A stretch of DNA of 64,000 nt from Blautia hominis (GTDB taxonomy: Bacteria; Bacillota; Clostridia; Lachnospirales; Lachnospiraceae). The DNA is taken from assembly GCA_002270465.1 (NCBI GenBank), contig NQOF01000004.1, positions 310,001-374,000 on the forward strand, in the 5' to 3' direction. Below are positions 43,914 to 52,860 of this stretch, piece by piece. The translations under genes were made by a program, and so were the position numbers. How positions within the stretch are numbered: position 1 is the first letter of the stretch; the number at the start of each line of letters is the position of its first letter. Under the pieces are notes generated by a model. The model did not search any database, was not told where the DNA came from, and was given only the letters and a program-made list of their open reading frames with translations.

Positions 43914-45365
43914 ATGGAATTATCGGACAGGCATTATGAAAGGAAAAAGAAATACAAATATCCCGCGAAAAGCCGCAGGATCTGGATCATTATTTCTATA
44001 CTTTTGATATCCTGCTGTGCCCTGGATATGTTCTATTATAAAAAAATACAGGACGGACTTCTGGAACAGACCTACAGTGACCTGGAAAAGGAGAGTAATG
44101 TTGCCCGGAGTAATCTGGAGAGCCGTCTGCAGGCAAAGCAGGAATGGCTGGAGATGATCGCGGCATTCTGTGATGTGCCTGACGGTTCCGGGAATGAGAA
44201 CTGGTGGAACAAGACAAAGCAGTTCTGTACAGAGGATTACAGACTGGAGATCGGAGACACAGAGGGCAATCTTTATTATGGAGACCATCAGTCCGGTTAT
44301 GTAGGGGACAAGCCATATTATCAGGAGCTCATAGCAGGAAAAAGAAGCATATCAGGCATCCAGTCCATGGGATATGAGGGGCAGGACAGCATTGTCGTTG
44401 GTGTTCCCATTCTGCGGGACGGAAAAGTACAGGGTGCGGTATGTGCGGAATATACGGTAAACAGTCTCGGAAAGCTGATAAACAGTTCAGAAATGAGCCA
44501 ATACGGCGCCAATCTGGCGTTTACCGCGGAAGGTATCATGGTGGCCTCCTATCCCGGCATGGAAAAATTCGGGACCGTCTATGAGATGCTGGAAACCATG
44601 GAATATAAAAAGCAGGGGGAGGTAGGCCGGCTAAAGAAAAGTATTGCGTCGGGGGAATCCGGATATCTGGTCTATCATAACGGAGGCAGGATGCGGCTGT
44701 TCTATTACCAGCCGGTGGGGATCAGGGACTGGTATATTGCTTCCCTTGTTGTGACGGACAGTTATGAGAAGATCTTTAATGAGCTGAGGAGCATGTCCAT
44801 TATTATTCTGCTGGCCACTACAGTCCTGATCATGGCGGCTGCTGTGCTTACCGCCTATGCCCTGAAGGTGAGGCGGAAGGAGATAGAAACAGTCAAAAAG
44901 GATGCCCTGACCGGAGTTTTCACCAGAGAAGCTGCACTTCAGGTGATACAGAGAGAGTTTGCAAAAAAAGGGGGCGGAAGCTACAGGGTATGCATGTTTC
45001 TGGACATAGACCACTTCAAAGAGATTAATGACACCTATGGACATGATGCGGGGGACAGAGTTCTGATCGAAACAGGGGCCATACTGAAAAAGTGTTTGAG
45101 AAATACGGATATTGTCAGCAGATATGGCGGTGACGAGTTCTGCATTTGGGTTTACGGAGATGTGGACAGTACAGTCCTGGTCAACATTGCAAACAGGATC
45201 CTGGGAGAATACCGGCAGGCCGGCTCCGTGAGTGTCAGTATCGGGATCGCGGCGGCAAAACAAGGTGACACAGACTATCAAACCGTCATAAAACGGGCAG
45301 ACCAGGCTTTGTACAAAGCCAAGAGACAGGGCAGGAATCAATTTGTTTTGGACTATTCAAAGTAA
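43914..45365 (+). CDS. Diguanylate cyclase with extracellular Cache sensor
   Basis: A 483-residue inner-membrane protein: TM1 at about 25-43, an extracellular double-Cache-like domain (about 45-300; DKPYYQELIAGKRSISGIQ and DSIVVGVPILRDG are typical), TM2 near 308-328, then a GGDEF domain with intact RYGGDEFCIW and substrate-site DIDHFKEINDTYGHDAGD. It makes cyclic-di-GMP in response to a small extracellular ligand. The start is uncertain: an in-frame ATG at 43887 has no ribosome site and lies only about 18 bases from the -10 box, while the ATG at 43914 follows GGGGGATGGG. Confidence 0.9.
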   Translation: MELSDRHYERKKKYKYPAKSRRIWIIISILLISCCALDMFYYKKIQDGLLEQTYSDLEKESNVARSNLESRLQAKQEWLEMIAAFCDVPDGSGNENWWNKTKQFCTEDYRLEIGDTEGNLYYGDHQSGYVGDKPYYQELIAGKRSISGIQSMGYEGQDSIVVGVPILRDGKVQGAVCAEYTVNSLGKLINSSEMSQYGANLAFTAEGIMVASYPGMEKFGTVYEMLETMEYKKQGEVGRLKKSIASGESGYLVYHNGGRMRLFYYQPVGIRDWYIASLVVTDSYEKIFNELRSMSIIILLATTVLIMAAAVLTAYALKVRRKEIETVKKDALTGVFTREAALQVIQREFAKKGGGSYRVCMFLDIDHFKEINDTYGHDAGDRVLIETGAILKKCLRNTDIVSRYGGDEFCIWVYGDVDSTVLVNIANRILGEYRQAGSVSVSIGIAAAKQGDTDYQTVIKRADQALYKAKRQGRNQFVLDYSK

Positions 45366-45381
45366 CCATAAAAACAGTAAG

Positions 45382-45420
45382 AAAGCATGAGACCAGCAGT
45401 TTTGGTTTCATGCTTTTTTT
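45382..45420 (+). terminator. Terminator after the GGDEF gene
   Basis: AAAGCATGAGACCA pairs with TGGTTTCATGCTTT, followed by a long T run. Confidence 0.9.
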
Positions 45421-45444
45421 GACGATTGGGAAAATTTGCCTAAC

Positions 45445-45480
45445 TTGTCCGCTTTACAAGAAAAGGTTGTTATGATACTT
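45445..45480 (+). promoter_or_regulatory. Candidate shared promoter/operator motif, copy 1
   Basis: TTGTCCGCTTT (45445-45455) followed by TATGATACT (45471-45479). The same two words recur at 50354-50380 upstream of another binding-protein gene. The box spacing (20 nt between TTGTCC and TATGAT) is too long for an unaided promoter. Confidence 0.4.
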
Positions 45481-45541
45481 TGGGTAGAGATGAAGCGCAG
45501 GGGAAAAACGCTGGCTTAAGGAGTATACAGAGGTGAAAAGT

Positions 45542-46882
45542 ATGAGAAAGAAACAGGGATTGTTTGTTCTGCTGACCGTTCTTTTGTCTCTTGCAGGATG
45601 CGGAGGCAGGGTAGAGAAGGGCGGGGGACTGGTGCCGTCAAAGGAACAGACAACAGAAGAGAAGACGGAGCTTGCCGTATTTTATTCGGGGGAGGATGCC
45701 AGGAGGATCTCCGTAATGGAAGAGTTGTGCGAGAAATTTATGGAGGAGAACCCGGATATCAGGCTTATAAGTGAGCACTCCGGAAGCGGTATATACTCAG
45801 AGACACTGAAAGCAAAAGAGGCTGCAGGGGAGTTTCCCGACATTTTTGAGATCCAGGACCCCTATACCTTCGCGGAGGCAGGAAAGCTGGGGGTCATTTC
45901 AGAGGATGTGGGAAAACTGGTGGAACAGCCATTTACCATTGAGGGGGAAATCTTTGCCGTACCTTTTTACAAGACATCATTTGGTATCATCTATAACCAA
46001 GTGATATTCAAGGAACTGGGACTTCAGGTGCCGGGAACATACGGAGAGTTTCTGGAAACCTGCAGAGCTCTGAAAGAGAGCGGCATCGCCCCTCTGGCCG
46101 CAGGCGGAAATCCTACAGAGACGGGGAAATACTGGCTGAACTATTATTTTCAGGTGAATCTGGCAAAAGGGGACCCGGACTGGCAGAGGGAGAGAAATCA
46201 GGGCCAGGTGTCTTTTCAGGATGAAAATGTGAAAGAGATGCTCACAGAATATCAGGACATGATGAACGGAGAATACATGTTGGAGGATTCCGTAAATATG
46301 AACGAGAATCAGGTGATCCAAGCCCTGCTTAACCAGGACGCCGCAATGGTCCTCACAGAGCCGTCCATGGTGTCAAAAATATGGGAGGCATACCCATTGG
46401 CGGTGGAATCCGGGAAGAACACACTGGGGGAGGAACTGGAAGAGGACCCTTGTATGTTCCGGCTGGGCTGGTTCTTTCTCCAGGATACGGAGGGGGAACC
46501 TGTGGTTGTCAGCGAAAAAGGCGCCCAGTGGGCCATATCAGATACCTGCGGCAATGACCGGGAAAAGAACAGGGCGGCCATGAAATTCCTGGAATTTTGT
46601 TTCCGGAAGGAGAACTACAGGAAGGTACTCCAGACCGTATACGCCATCCCTGCCACAAAGGAGAAGATCCTGTATCCGGCTCCGGCTGTGCAGCAGAGTT
46701 TTCTTGTGGATTACCGTTATGCAGACAAAAGTGACGTCTACCTTGGGAACGAGGATACACCGGAGAATTTCAAACGCAGTATGTACGATGTGTTTTATTC
46801 TGTGGCCACCGGCACCATGAGCGTGGATACTGCTGCGGAAAAACTGGATGAATATTGGGACAATGTGCCGGGAAGCTGGTGA
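45542..46882 (+). CDS. Solute-binding lipoprotein without its own permeases
   Basis: A 446-residue family 1 solute-binding protein with lipobox LAGC at Cys20. The ATG at 45542 follows AGAGGT; an in-frame GTG at 45533 is an alternative. No permease genes adjoin it: the next gene, 7 bp downstream, is a histidine kinase followed by its regulator. This arrangement suggests a ligand-sensing accessory that presents substrate to the kinase, or an extra binding protein for the 51935/52861 permeases. The C-terminus (FYSVATGTMSVDTAAEKLDEYW) is typical of sugar-binding proteins. Confidence 0.9.
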   Translation: MRKKQGLFVLLTVLLSLAGCGGRVEKGGGLVPSKEQTTEEKTELAVFYSGEDARRISVMEELCEKFMEENPDIRLISEHSGSGIYSETLKAKEAAGEFPDIFEIQDPYTFAEAGKLGVISEDVGKLVEQPFTIEGEIFAVPFYKTSFGIIYNQVIFKELGLQVPGTYGEFLETCRALKESGIAPLAAGGNPTETGKYWLNYYFQVNLAKGDPDWQRERNQGQVSFQDENVKEMLTEYQDMMNGEYMLEDSVNMNENQVIQALLNQDAAMVLTEPSMVSKIWEAYPLAVESGKNTLGEELEEDPCMFRLGWFFLQDTEGEPVVVSEKGAQWAISDTCGNDREKNRAAMKFLEFCFRKENYRKVLQTVYAIPATKEKILYPAPAVQQSFLVDYRYADKSDVYLGNEDTPENFKRSMYDVFYSVATGTMSVDTAAEKLDEYWDNVPGSW

Positions 46883-46889
46883 GGAGAAT

Positions 46890-48731
46890 ATGAGAAGAAG
46901 AGAAAAAGGACAGCATTATCAGAGTCTTTTTGTGAAATCCGTTGCAGCGCTGATCTTGATCGGGATCGTACCCCTGCTGATCATGGGTATCTCTATCTAC
47001 AGTGCATACATGGATTCTCTGAGAGAGACGCTCCTGTCCAATATGTACCGCAGTGCCCTTTATGTGGGGAAAAACGCGGCAGACTTGTTTCAGGAGATGG
47101 AGGAGACGACCAAATATCTCTATAACTATAATATCACAGAATACGATTATCTCTACGAGCTGATGGAAGATGAAACGATCACACAGTCGCGCAGGGAGGC
47201 CCTGGTGAATGATGTGCTCAGGGATATCTTATACATGAACCAGCACATTGACCATGTGTTTTTTATAACCCCTGACCGGGAAAGGTATTCCGTCATGCGT
47301 CCCCCGGAAGTGATGGTGAAAGAGAAGGAGATGGAAGCGTTCCATAGGAAAAACTTTCAGGAAGGGGATAAGCAGATGCGTCTGCTGCCCACCCATGACA
47401 CCGGCTACTATTCGGATTCCAGTGATTTTACTGTGTCAAGAAATATTATGAACACCAGGACCATACAGTCTGCGGATGAGCAGGTGCTGGGCACGCTGTA
47501 CATTGATGTGAGTGCTGCTTATTTTGACGGCATCATCAACGAGACAGACCTGGAAGAAGGCTGCCGGATGTATGTGATCGACCGAAAAGAGAAGGTCTTT
47601 GTCTACAGCCAAGAGAAGGAAAACACGGGAGAAAGCATTGGGAAGCTGGAGGAGTACCTGCCGGATATGGATGAGGATAAACAGTACATAAAGGCGGACG
47701 GCAATTACTTTATTTACAGACTCATACCGAATACGGACTGGGTTGTAGTGGAGGAAATCCCTGCATTTAATCTGGAAAACAGCTATCAGGAGATACAGAC
47801 AAATATTTTGATCATAATCGGGTTCAGTGTTATCCTTCTGATGATCATTTATTTCTTCTATTCCAAGATGATGAACAAGCCTATACGCACGCTGAAGGAT
47901 GCCATGGAGCAGATCCAGGACGGCGATCTGGACACCAGAGTGACTATAAAGTCCAACGATGAAGTAGGATTTCTTGCAAAGGGTTTGAATCAAATGACGG
48001 AAAACCTTCAAAATCATATCCAGCAGGTCTATATAGCGGAGATCAGGCAGCGGGACGCAGAGATTGAGGCCTTGAAAACACAGATACAGCCCCATTATCT
48101 GTACAATACCCTGGATGTTATCCGCATGACTGCCATCACCAACGATGACAATGTGACAGCAGAGATGATCGACAGTCTGTCAGGACAGCTCAAATACCTC
48201 ATAGGAAATGCCAGGGATATGGTGACCCTTCAGGCAGAGATTGACAGCATACGCAATTATTTTAAGATCATCCGGATCCGTTATGACAACCGTTTTGAGC
48301 TGGAGATAAATATTGAGGAAAATCTTCTGGGTTTGGAGGTCCCCCAGCTTATTATCCAGCCGGTAGTGGAAAACGCGGTAAAGTATGGACTGAAACCCAA
48401 AAGCGGAACAGGGGTCATAGCAATTAATGCAAAAGAGGAGGACGGCTGTCTGGAGATCACAGTGATGGACAACGGTGTGGGCATGGAGCCGGAGCGTATG
48501 AAAACCGTGCAGGAGCGGCTGCAAAGCACGGAGACGGTCAAACACCCCAGAAGCAAGCGGGCAAGTCTGGGACTGAAGAATGTGTATGACCGCATTAAGC
48601 TGATGTTCGGGGATACTTATGGGCTTGAGATAAGCAGCTTTGAAAATATAGGAACTATGGTAAAATACCGGCTTCCCATCATAGACGGAAACACGCCGGC
48701 CAAGGAAGATCCAGGAGGAGAAAATGTTTAA
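46890..48731 (+). CDS. Sensor histidine kinase (YesM type)
   Basis: A 613-residue kinase: TM1 about 18-40, a large extracellular sensor (about 42-300), TM2 near 305-325 (ILIIIGFSVILLMIIYFFY), HAMP (PIRTLKDAMEQIQDGDLDTR), phospho-acceptor His402 in QIQPHYLYN (Tyr replaces the more common Phe after His), and GHKL ATPase (VVENAVKYGL, MDNGVGME). The frame is open from 46848, but the ATG at 46890 follows GGTGAGGAG. It overlaps the regulator by 8 bp. It probably controls the importer and alpha-galactosidase genes downstream. Confidence 0.93.
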   Translation: MRRREKGQHYQSLFVKSVAALILIGIVPLLIMGISIYSAYMDSLRETLLSNMYRSALYVGKNAADLFQEMEETTKYLYNYNITEYDYLYELMEDETITQSRREALVNDVLRDILYMNQHIDHVFFITPDRERYSVMRPPEVMVKEKEMEAFHRKNFQEGDKQMRLLPTHDTGYYSDSSDFTVSRNIMNTRTIQSADEQVLGTLYIDVSAAYFDGIINETDLEEGCRMYVIDRKEKVFVYSQEKENTGESIGKLEEYLPDMDEDKQYIKADGNYFIYRLIPNTDWVVVEEIPAFNLENSYQEIQTNILIIIGFSVILLMIIYFFYSKMMNKPIRTLKDAMEQIQDGDLDTRVTIKSNDEVGFLAKGLNQMTENLQNHIQQVYIAEIRQRDAEIEALKTQIQPHYLYNTLDVIRMTAITNDDNVTAEMIDSLSGQLKYLIGNARDMVTLQAEIDSIRNYFKIIRIRYDNRFELEINIEENLLGLEVPQLIIQPVVENAVKYGLKPKSGTGVIAINAKEEDGCLEITVMDNGVGMEPERMKTVQERLQSTETVKHPRSKRASLGLKNVYDRIKLMFGDTYGLEISSFENIGTMVKYRLPIIDGNTPAKEDPGGENV

Positions 48732-50295
48732 GATCATAATTGCAGACGATGAGCCGGTCATTATCAGAGGGCTGAAGAAAATGATAAACTGGGAGCGCCT
48801 GAGTGCAGAGGTGATTGGGGAGGCTGCCAACGGGGAGGAGCTGCTGAAAAAAACAGAGGAGCTGAAGCCTGATATTATCATCTCTGATGTGGCTATGCCA
48901 AGAAAGACAGGTCTGGATGTTATCCGCCGGATCCGGGAGAACGGATGGAAGATAAAGGTGATCTTTCTGAGCGGATATCAGGAGTTTGACTATGTGAAAA
49001 AGGCGATCAGCTACGAGGCTGTTGATTATCTTTTGAAGCCAGTAGGACAGGAGGAGCTGGAACAGTCTATTCTCCGCGCTGAAAAAATGCTGCGCACAGA
49101 CAGCCCTATGGAATACTGGGAGGAAGAGAAGGACGATATGCAGACAGTATTCAAGAAAATCAATTCAGAATATGAATGCAGGGATTTGTACGGACATTTT
49201 CAGGAGATGGGTATAGAGACAGAGGGCAAAGAGTTCATTGGCGTATGTTTTGCAATCTCCCCTGAACTGAACCGGAGAGTCACAGACCAGAATATGAGGG
49301 AGCTGCTGCGTTTCTCCATTTTTAAACGGATCCAGGAATACCTTCGGGAAAAGAAAAGCGGATTTGTCATCAAGCGGGAGCCAAACAGCAGTAATGTGAT
49401 CCTTCTCTTGGAGAAGGGACAGGATGATGCCTGGGTGCAGGGGGAGATCGGGCGTATCAGGGAGCATATTTACGGGGAATATAAGGTATGGCTCATAACC
49501 GGCATCGGAAAGCGTGTGGAGCAGGCTTCTGACCTAAAGTATGCGTATAAGACGGCAAAGTTCTCCTGTGAACTCTATTATTTCTGCGAGGAAGAAGTGG
49601 TTTGGTATCAGGATATAGCCAGAGAATTCCACTCATCTTTTGAAGACTACAATTCCTGCTATAAAGAATTGCTGGACCGGATCTTTAACAGGAGAGGTGA
49701 GTGGACAAGATCCCTTGCAAAAATTTTGGACATTATTGAAAACCTGCATTACGGAAACCGGTATGCAGCCGAGAACCGCTGTATTGCCATGACCATGGAC
49801 CTGTACCGGGATTTACAGGAGTACCGTGTGCTGACAGAAGATTCCAGGGAGGAGTACGACAGGTTTACAGCAAAAATACGGGCGCAGAGTACCTTCCGTG
49901 ACATGAAAAAACTGGTTGTGGGGTATCTGGGGAAACTTATGGGTGAGAGGGTATTAAGCGGTGCAGATAATGAGCGGGAGACTATCACCCTGGTAAAAAA
50001 TTATATCCAGGAGCATTATGCTGAGGATATCAGTCTTGGAACCATGGCGAAAATGGTGTATATGAACCAGTATTATTTCAGCACATTCTTTAAAAAAGAG
50101 ACAGGGCAGAACTTTAAAAACTATCTGGTGGAGGTGCGCATGAGGGAAGCCATGAAGCTGCTTATGTGCTCTGAAATGAAGACGTATGAGCTGGCGGAAG
50201 CTGTAGGGTATCATGATGTCCGTACGTTTACAGATAAATTCAGGGAGGTTTTCGGGGACAGCCCCTCTGCCTATAAAAAGCGCAGAAAGAATTAA
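48724..50295 (+). CDS. AraC-type response regulator
   Basis: A 523-residue regulator: receiver domain (ADDE pocket, Asp55 in IIISDVAMP, Lys in LLKPVG), a long central region, and C-terminal AraC domain with two helix-turn-helix units (ISLGTMAKMVYMNQYYFSTF and YELAEAVGYHDVRTFTDKF). AGGAGG precedes the ATG within the end of the kinase gene. It is the partner of the 46890 kinase; the likely targets are the two binding-protein genes on either side, which share an upstream sequence motif. Confidence 0.93.
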   Translation: MFKIIIADDEPVIIRGLKKMINWERLSAEVIGEAANGEELLKKTEELKPDIIISDVAMPRKTGLDVIRRIRENGWKIKVIFLSGYQEFDYVKKAISYEAVDYLLKPVGQEELEQSILRAEKMLRTDSPMEYWEEEKDDMQTVFKKINSEYECRDLYGHFQEMGIETEGKEFIGVCFAISPELNRRVTDQNMRELLRFSIFKRIQEYLREKKSGFVIKREPNSSNVILLLEKGQDDAWVQGEIGRIREHIYGEYKVWLITGIGKRVEQASDLKYAYKTAKFSCELYYFCEEEVVWYQDIAREFHSSFEDYNSCYKELLDRIFNRRGEWTRSLAKILDIIENLHYGNRYAAENRCIAMTMDLYRDLQEYRVLTEDSREEYDRFTAKIRAQSTFRDMKKLVVGYLGKLMGERVLSGADNERETITLVKNYIQEHYAEDISLGTMAKMVYMNQYYFSTFFKKETGQNFKNYLVEVRMREAMKLLMCSEMKTYELAEAVGYHDVRTFTDKFREVFGDSPSAYKKRRKN

Positions 50296-50353
50296 AAAGG
50301 GTGGTGTTTTTAATATTATTCCGTGGGGTTTTTTAGATGAGCGTCCCATTTTA

Positions 50354-50380
50354 TTGTCCGCATTTTGAAAGTATGATACT
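50354..50380 (+). promoter_or_regulatory. Candidate shared promoter/operator motif, copy 2
   Basis: TTGTCCGCATT (50354-50364) and TATGATACT (50372-50380), matching the pair at 45445-45479 with one mismatch in the first word but a shorter gap. It lies 90 bp before the binding-protein ATG. Confidence 0.4.
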
Positions 50381-50409
50381 CTTTCGTCAGTACAGAAGGT
50401 ACGGCAGTT

Positions 50410-50435
50410 GTAACTGTAAAGGGATTAACAGTTAC
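50410..50435 (+). repeat. Leader inverted repeat of the binding-protein gene
   Basis: GTAACTGT (50410-50417) and ACAGTTAC (50428-50435) are perfect inverted repeats 34 nt before the ATG. The arms resemble those of the 20834-20877 leader hairpin and the MITE ends; no target duplication is seen. Confidence 0.65.
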
Positions 50436-50469
50436 CAAAGATCAAATAAAGGAAAGAGGGAAAACAATC

Positions 50470-51771
50470 ATGAAGAAAAAGGCAGTAGCAGCATTAATGT
50501 GTCTCACAATGGCTATCTCACTGGCAGCCTGCGGCGGCGGTTCAGACAGTTCAGGCGGTGGATCAGCATCCAAGGGTGACGGCAAGGAAGAGGAAAGAGT
50601 AGTGGAACTGTGGACCTGCTGGACAGACGGGGCGGACACACAGATTGCGGGAACGGAGCAGATCAAGAAGTTTGAGGAGGAGACGGGAGTTAAAGTCAAT
50701 CAGACCAACTTCACATATGACATGCTTCATGAAAAGATCCTGACAGCGGCAGCAGGCGGAAATGTGCCGGATTTGATCTGGGGGCTTCCGGAATATGTAG
50801 GTGAGTTCTACAACATGGGGATCGTGGAGGACCTGACAGACCGTTTTGACCAGTGGGAGGACAAAGACGCCCTGTCCGATGCGGTGGTGAAGGCAATGAC
50901 CATTGACGGCAAAATTGTGGGAATCCCATACGAGATGACCGTGCGTGCTTACCTGACACATGAAAAAGATATTACGGCAGCCGGAATTGAAGTTCCCCAG
51001 ACATGGGAAGATCTGCTGGCACAGACAGACTACAAAGAGAAAAACGGAAAATATCTGACAGAGCTGGCCTGTACCGGTGTCCGCTCCGCACAGGAGCTGC
51101 TGGTATATCTGGCACAGTATGACCTGGAAATTGCATCTGCCCAGGAGGACGGAAAATATAAGAACACCTGGAAGGATAATAAAGATGAGCTGGAGAAAGC
51201 CACAAAGGTATTCCAGTTCTATAAAGACCTTGTAGACAAGGGTATCATTGATCCCAACTGTAAGAACTGGGGATGGGAGGAGACGGACGAGAACTTCGCC
51301 ACAGGGATCACCTCCACATATGTTTCCGGAAACTGGCTGGCAGAGCGTGAGTCCTCCAATCCGGACACGATGGATGACGTGGCGGTATCAGCAATCCCTT
51401 ATCCCTCAGACGGACACGAGGCAACTTACATGGAATGTAAACCACTGTTCATCATGGCGGACAGCAAAAATAAAGATGATGCATTTGATCTGGCTGCTGC
51501 GTTCTGCAGCAAAGAATGGCAGGAAGCAGGATTTGCGGACCGCTCCCCACGCTCCGATGTATCCACAGACAGCAAATGGAGCAAAGATTTCCAGGCATTA
51601 TCTGACACAGGTATCACCTTCCCGCCTGTGACTCTGGGCGGAATCACACAGGCGATGCAGGATGCCATGGCAAAGGTACTCCAGGAAGGTGAGACCCCGG
51701 AGGCAACAGCAGAATGGTTATGCGACGCAGTCAATGCTTCCTTATCCGATTCCGGAGAATTGAGCGAATAA
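50470..51771 (+). CDS. ABC sugar-binding lipoprotein
   Basis: A 433-residue solute-binding protein with lipobox LAAC at Cys21 and a Gly/Ser-rich linker. Family elements include VPDLIWGLPEYVGEF and VPQTWEDLLAQTDY. AAAGAGGG precedes the ATG. It should supply the permeases at 51935 and 52861; the alpha-galactosidase at the operon end suggests an alpha-galactoside such as a raffinose-type sugar. It is separated from the permeases by 163 bp containing strong hairpins. Confidence 0.94.
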   Translation: MKKKAVAALMCLTMAISLAACGGGSDSSGGGSASKGDGKEEERVVELWTCWTDGADTQIAGTEQIKKFEEETGVKVNQTNFTYDMLHEKILTAAAGGNVPDLIWGLPEYVGEFYNMGIVEDLTDRFDQWEDKDALSDAVVKAMTIDGKIVGIPYEMTVRAYLTHEKDITAAGIEVPQTWEDLLAQTDYKEKNGKYLTELACTGVRSAQELLVYLAQYDLEIASAQEDGKYKNTWKDNKDELEKATKVFQFYKDLVDKGIIDPNCKNWGWEETDENFATGITSTYVSGNWLAERESSNPDTMDDVAVSAIPYPSDGHEATYMECKPLFIMADSKNKDDAFDLAAAFCSKEWQEAGFADRSPRSDVSTDSKWSKDFQALSDTGITFPPVTLGGITQAMQDAMAKVLQEGETPEATAEWLCDAVNASLSDSGELSE

Positions 51772-51806
51772 TAAAATGATATGCCGGAATGTTTAGGCAG
51801 CCGGGA

Positions 51807-51832
51807 TGTGTCTGAAAATGCTTTCAGACACA
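51807..51832 (+). terminator. Intercistronic stem-loop between binding protein and permease
   Basis: A perfect 11-bp stem TGTGTCTGAAA / TTTCAGACACA with a four-base loop. A second hairpin, GGAGTCCGGC/GCCGGGCTCC, follows near 51860-51880. No T run follows the first stem, so mRNA stabilisation or partial termination is more likely than full termination. Confidence 0.6.
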
Positions 51833-51934
51833 CTCTGACATAAGTGTTTCGGTGCGGGAGTCCGGCCTGCCGGGCTCCTTGTTCGTCTCAGGCAGGGGCC
51901 CGGCCCCGGAAAATTCTTATAGGAGGGATTTGAC

Positions 51935-52843
51935 TTGAATAAATTTAAGAAACTTACCAGAGACCAGCGGAAGTGGAGGACCGCCATCATCATGCTGCTG
52001 CCCGCGCTTGTTTTCCTGGCTCTGCTGATCGCATATCCGCTTGGAAAAGTGATACACGACGCTTTTTACCATGTACATCTGATCAATAAATCTTTGACCG
52101 GTTTTGCCGGAGCAGCTAATTTCCAGAAGGTTCTGGCTGATGAACATTTCGGGCAGGCTGTAAAGAATACGGCATACTGGACTATTTTCTCCGTGTTGGG
52201 TGAATACCTTGTGGGTATGGTGACGGCTGTGCTGCTGAACCAGAAGTTTAGAGGCAGGGCCATATTCAGAACCTGTATCTTTATCCCATGGCTTGTACCC
52301 ATCATTGTTGCGGGCATGACCTGGGACTGGATGCTGAACCCGGAGTTTGGCATTATCAATTATATGCTGACCAATATGCATATCATCAGTGAACCCATTA
52401 ATTTTCTCGGGGACTCCAAGTATGCCATGGCAACCGTTATTTTTGTAAATATATGGAGAAGCTTTCCGTACTATACCATCTCCTTTTTGTCTGCCATGCA
52501 GTCCATTCCCGGAGATCTATCGGAGGCGGCAGCCATTGACGGGGCGGGTGTGTTCAAACGGTTTTTCAGGGTTACCCTGCCTCAGCTTCGCAGTGTTTCT
52601 CTTGTGATCGTATTTATACATATTATCTGGACTGCCATCAACTTTGATTTTATCTGGGTCATGACAGAGGGCGGGCCAAATTATGCGACAGAGACGCTGC
52701 CGCTTATGATTTACCGCTACTCAATGAAGAAGTTTGATGTGGGAGCCGCTTCGGCGCTTTCAACTATGATGTTTACCGTTATGGTGGTGCTGTTCATTTT
52801 CTATTACAGAAAACGTTCCAGTCTCAGCGACGATATGGCATAA
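51935..52843 (+). CDS. ABC sugar transporter permease (MalF/UgpA type, TTG start)
   Basis: A 302-residue CUT1 permease with about six helices; EAA loop EAAAIDGAGVFKRFFRVTLP and MTEGGPNYATETLPLMIY. The start is TTG at 51935, fixed by AGGAGG at 51921-51926. A rare start codon behind hairpins fits lower synthesis of permease than of binding protein. It pairs with the 52861 permease, 17 bp downstream. Confidence 0.93.
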   Translation: MNKFKKLTRDQRKWRTAIIMLLPALVFLALLIAYPLGKVIHDAFYHVHLINKSLTGFAGAANFQKVLADEHFGQAVKNTAYWTIFSVLGEYLVGMVTAVLLNQKFRGRAIFRTCIFIPWLVPIIVAGMTWDWMLNPEFGIINYMLTNMHIISEPINFLGDSKYAMATVIFVNIWRSFPYYTISFLSAMQSIPGDLSEAAAIDGAGVFKRFFRVTLPQLRSVSLVIVFIHIIWTAINFDFIWVMTEGGPNYATETLPLMIYRYSMKKFDVGAASALSTMMFTVMVVLFIFYYRKRSSLSDDMA

Positions 52844-52860
52844 GAAGGGAGGAGAAAGAG

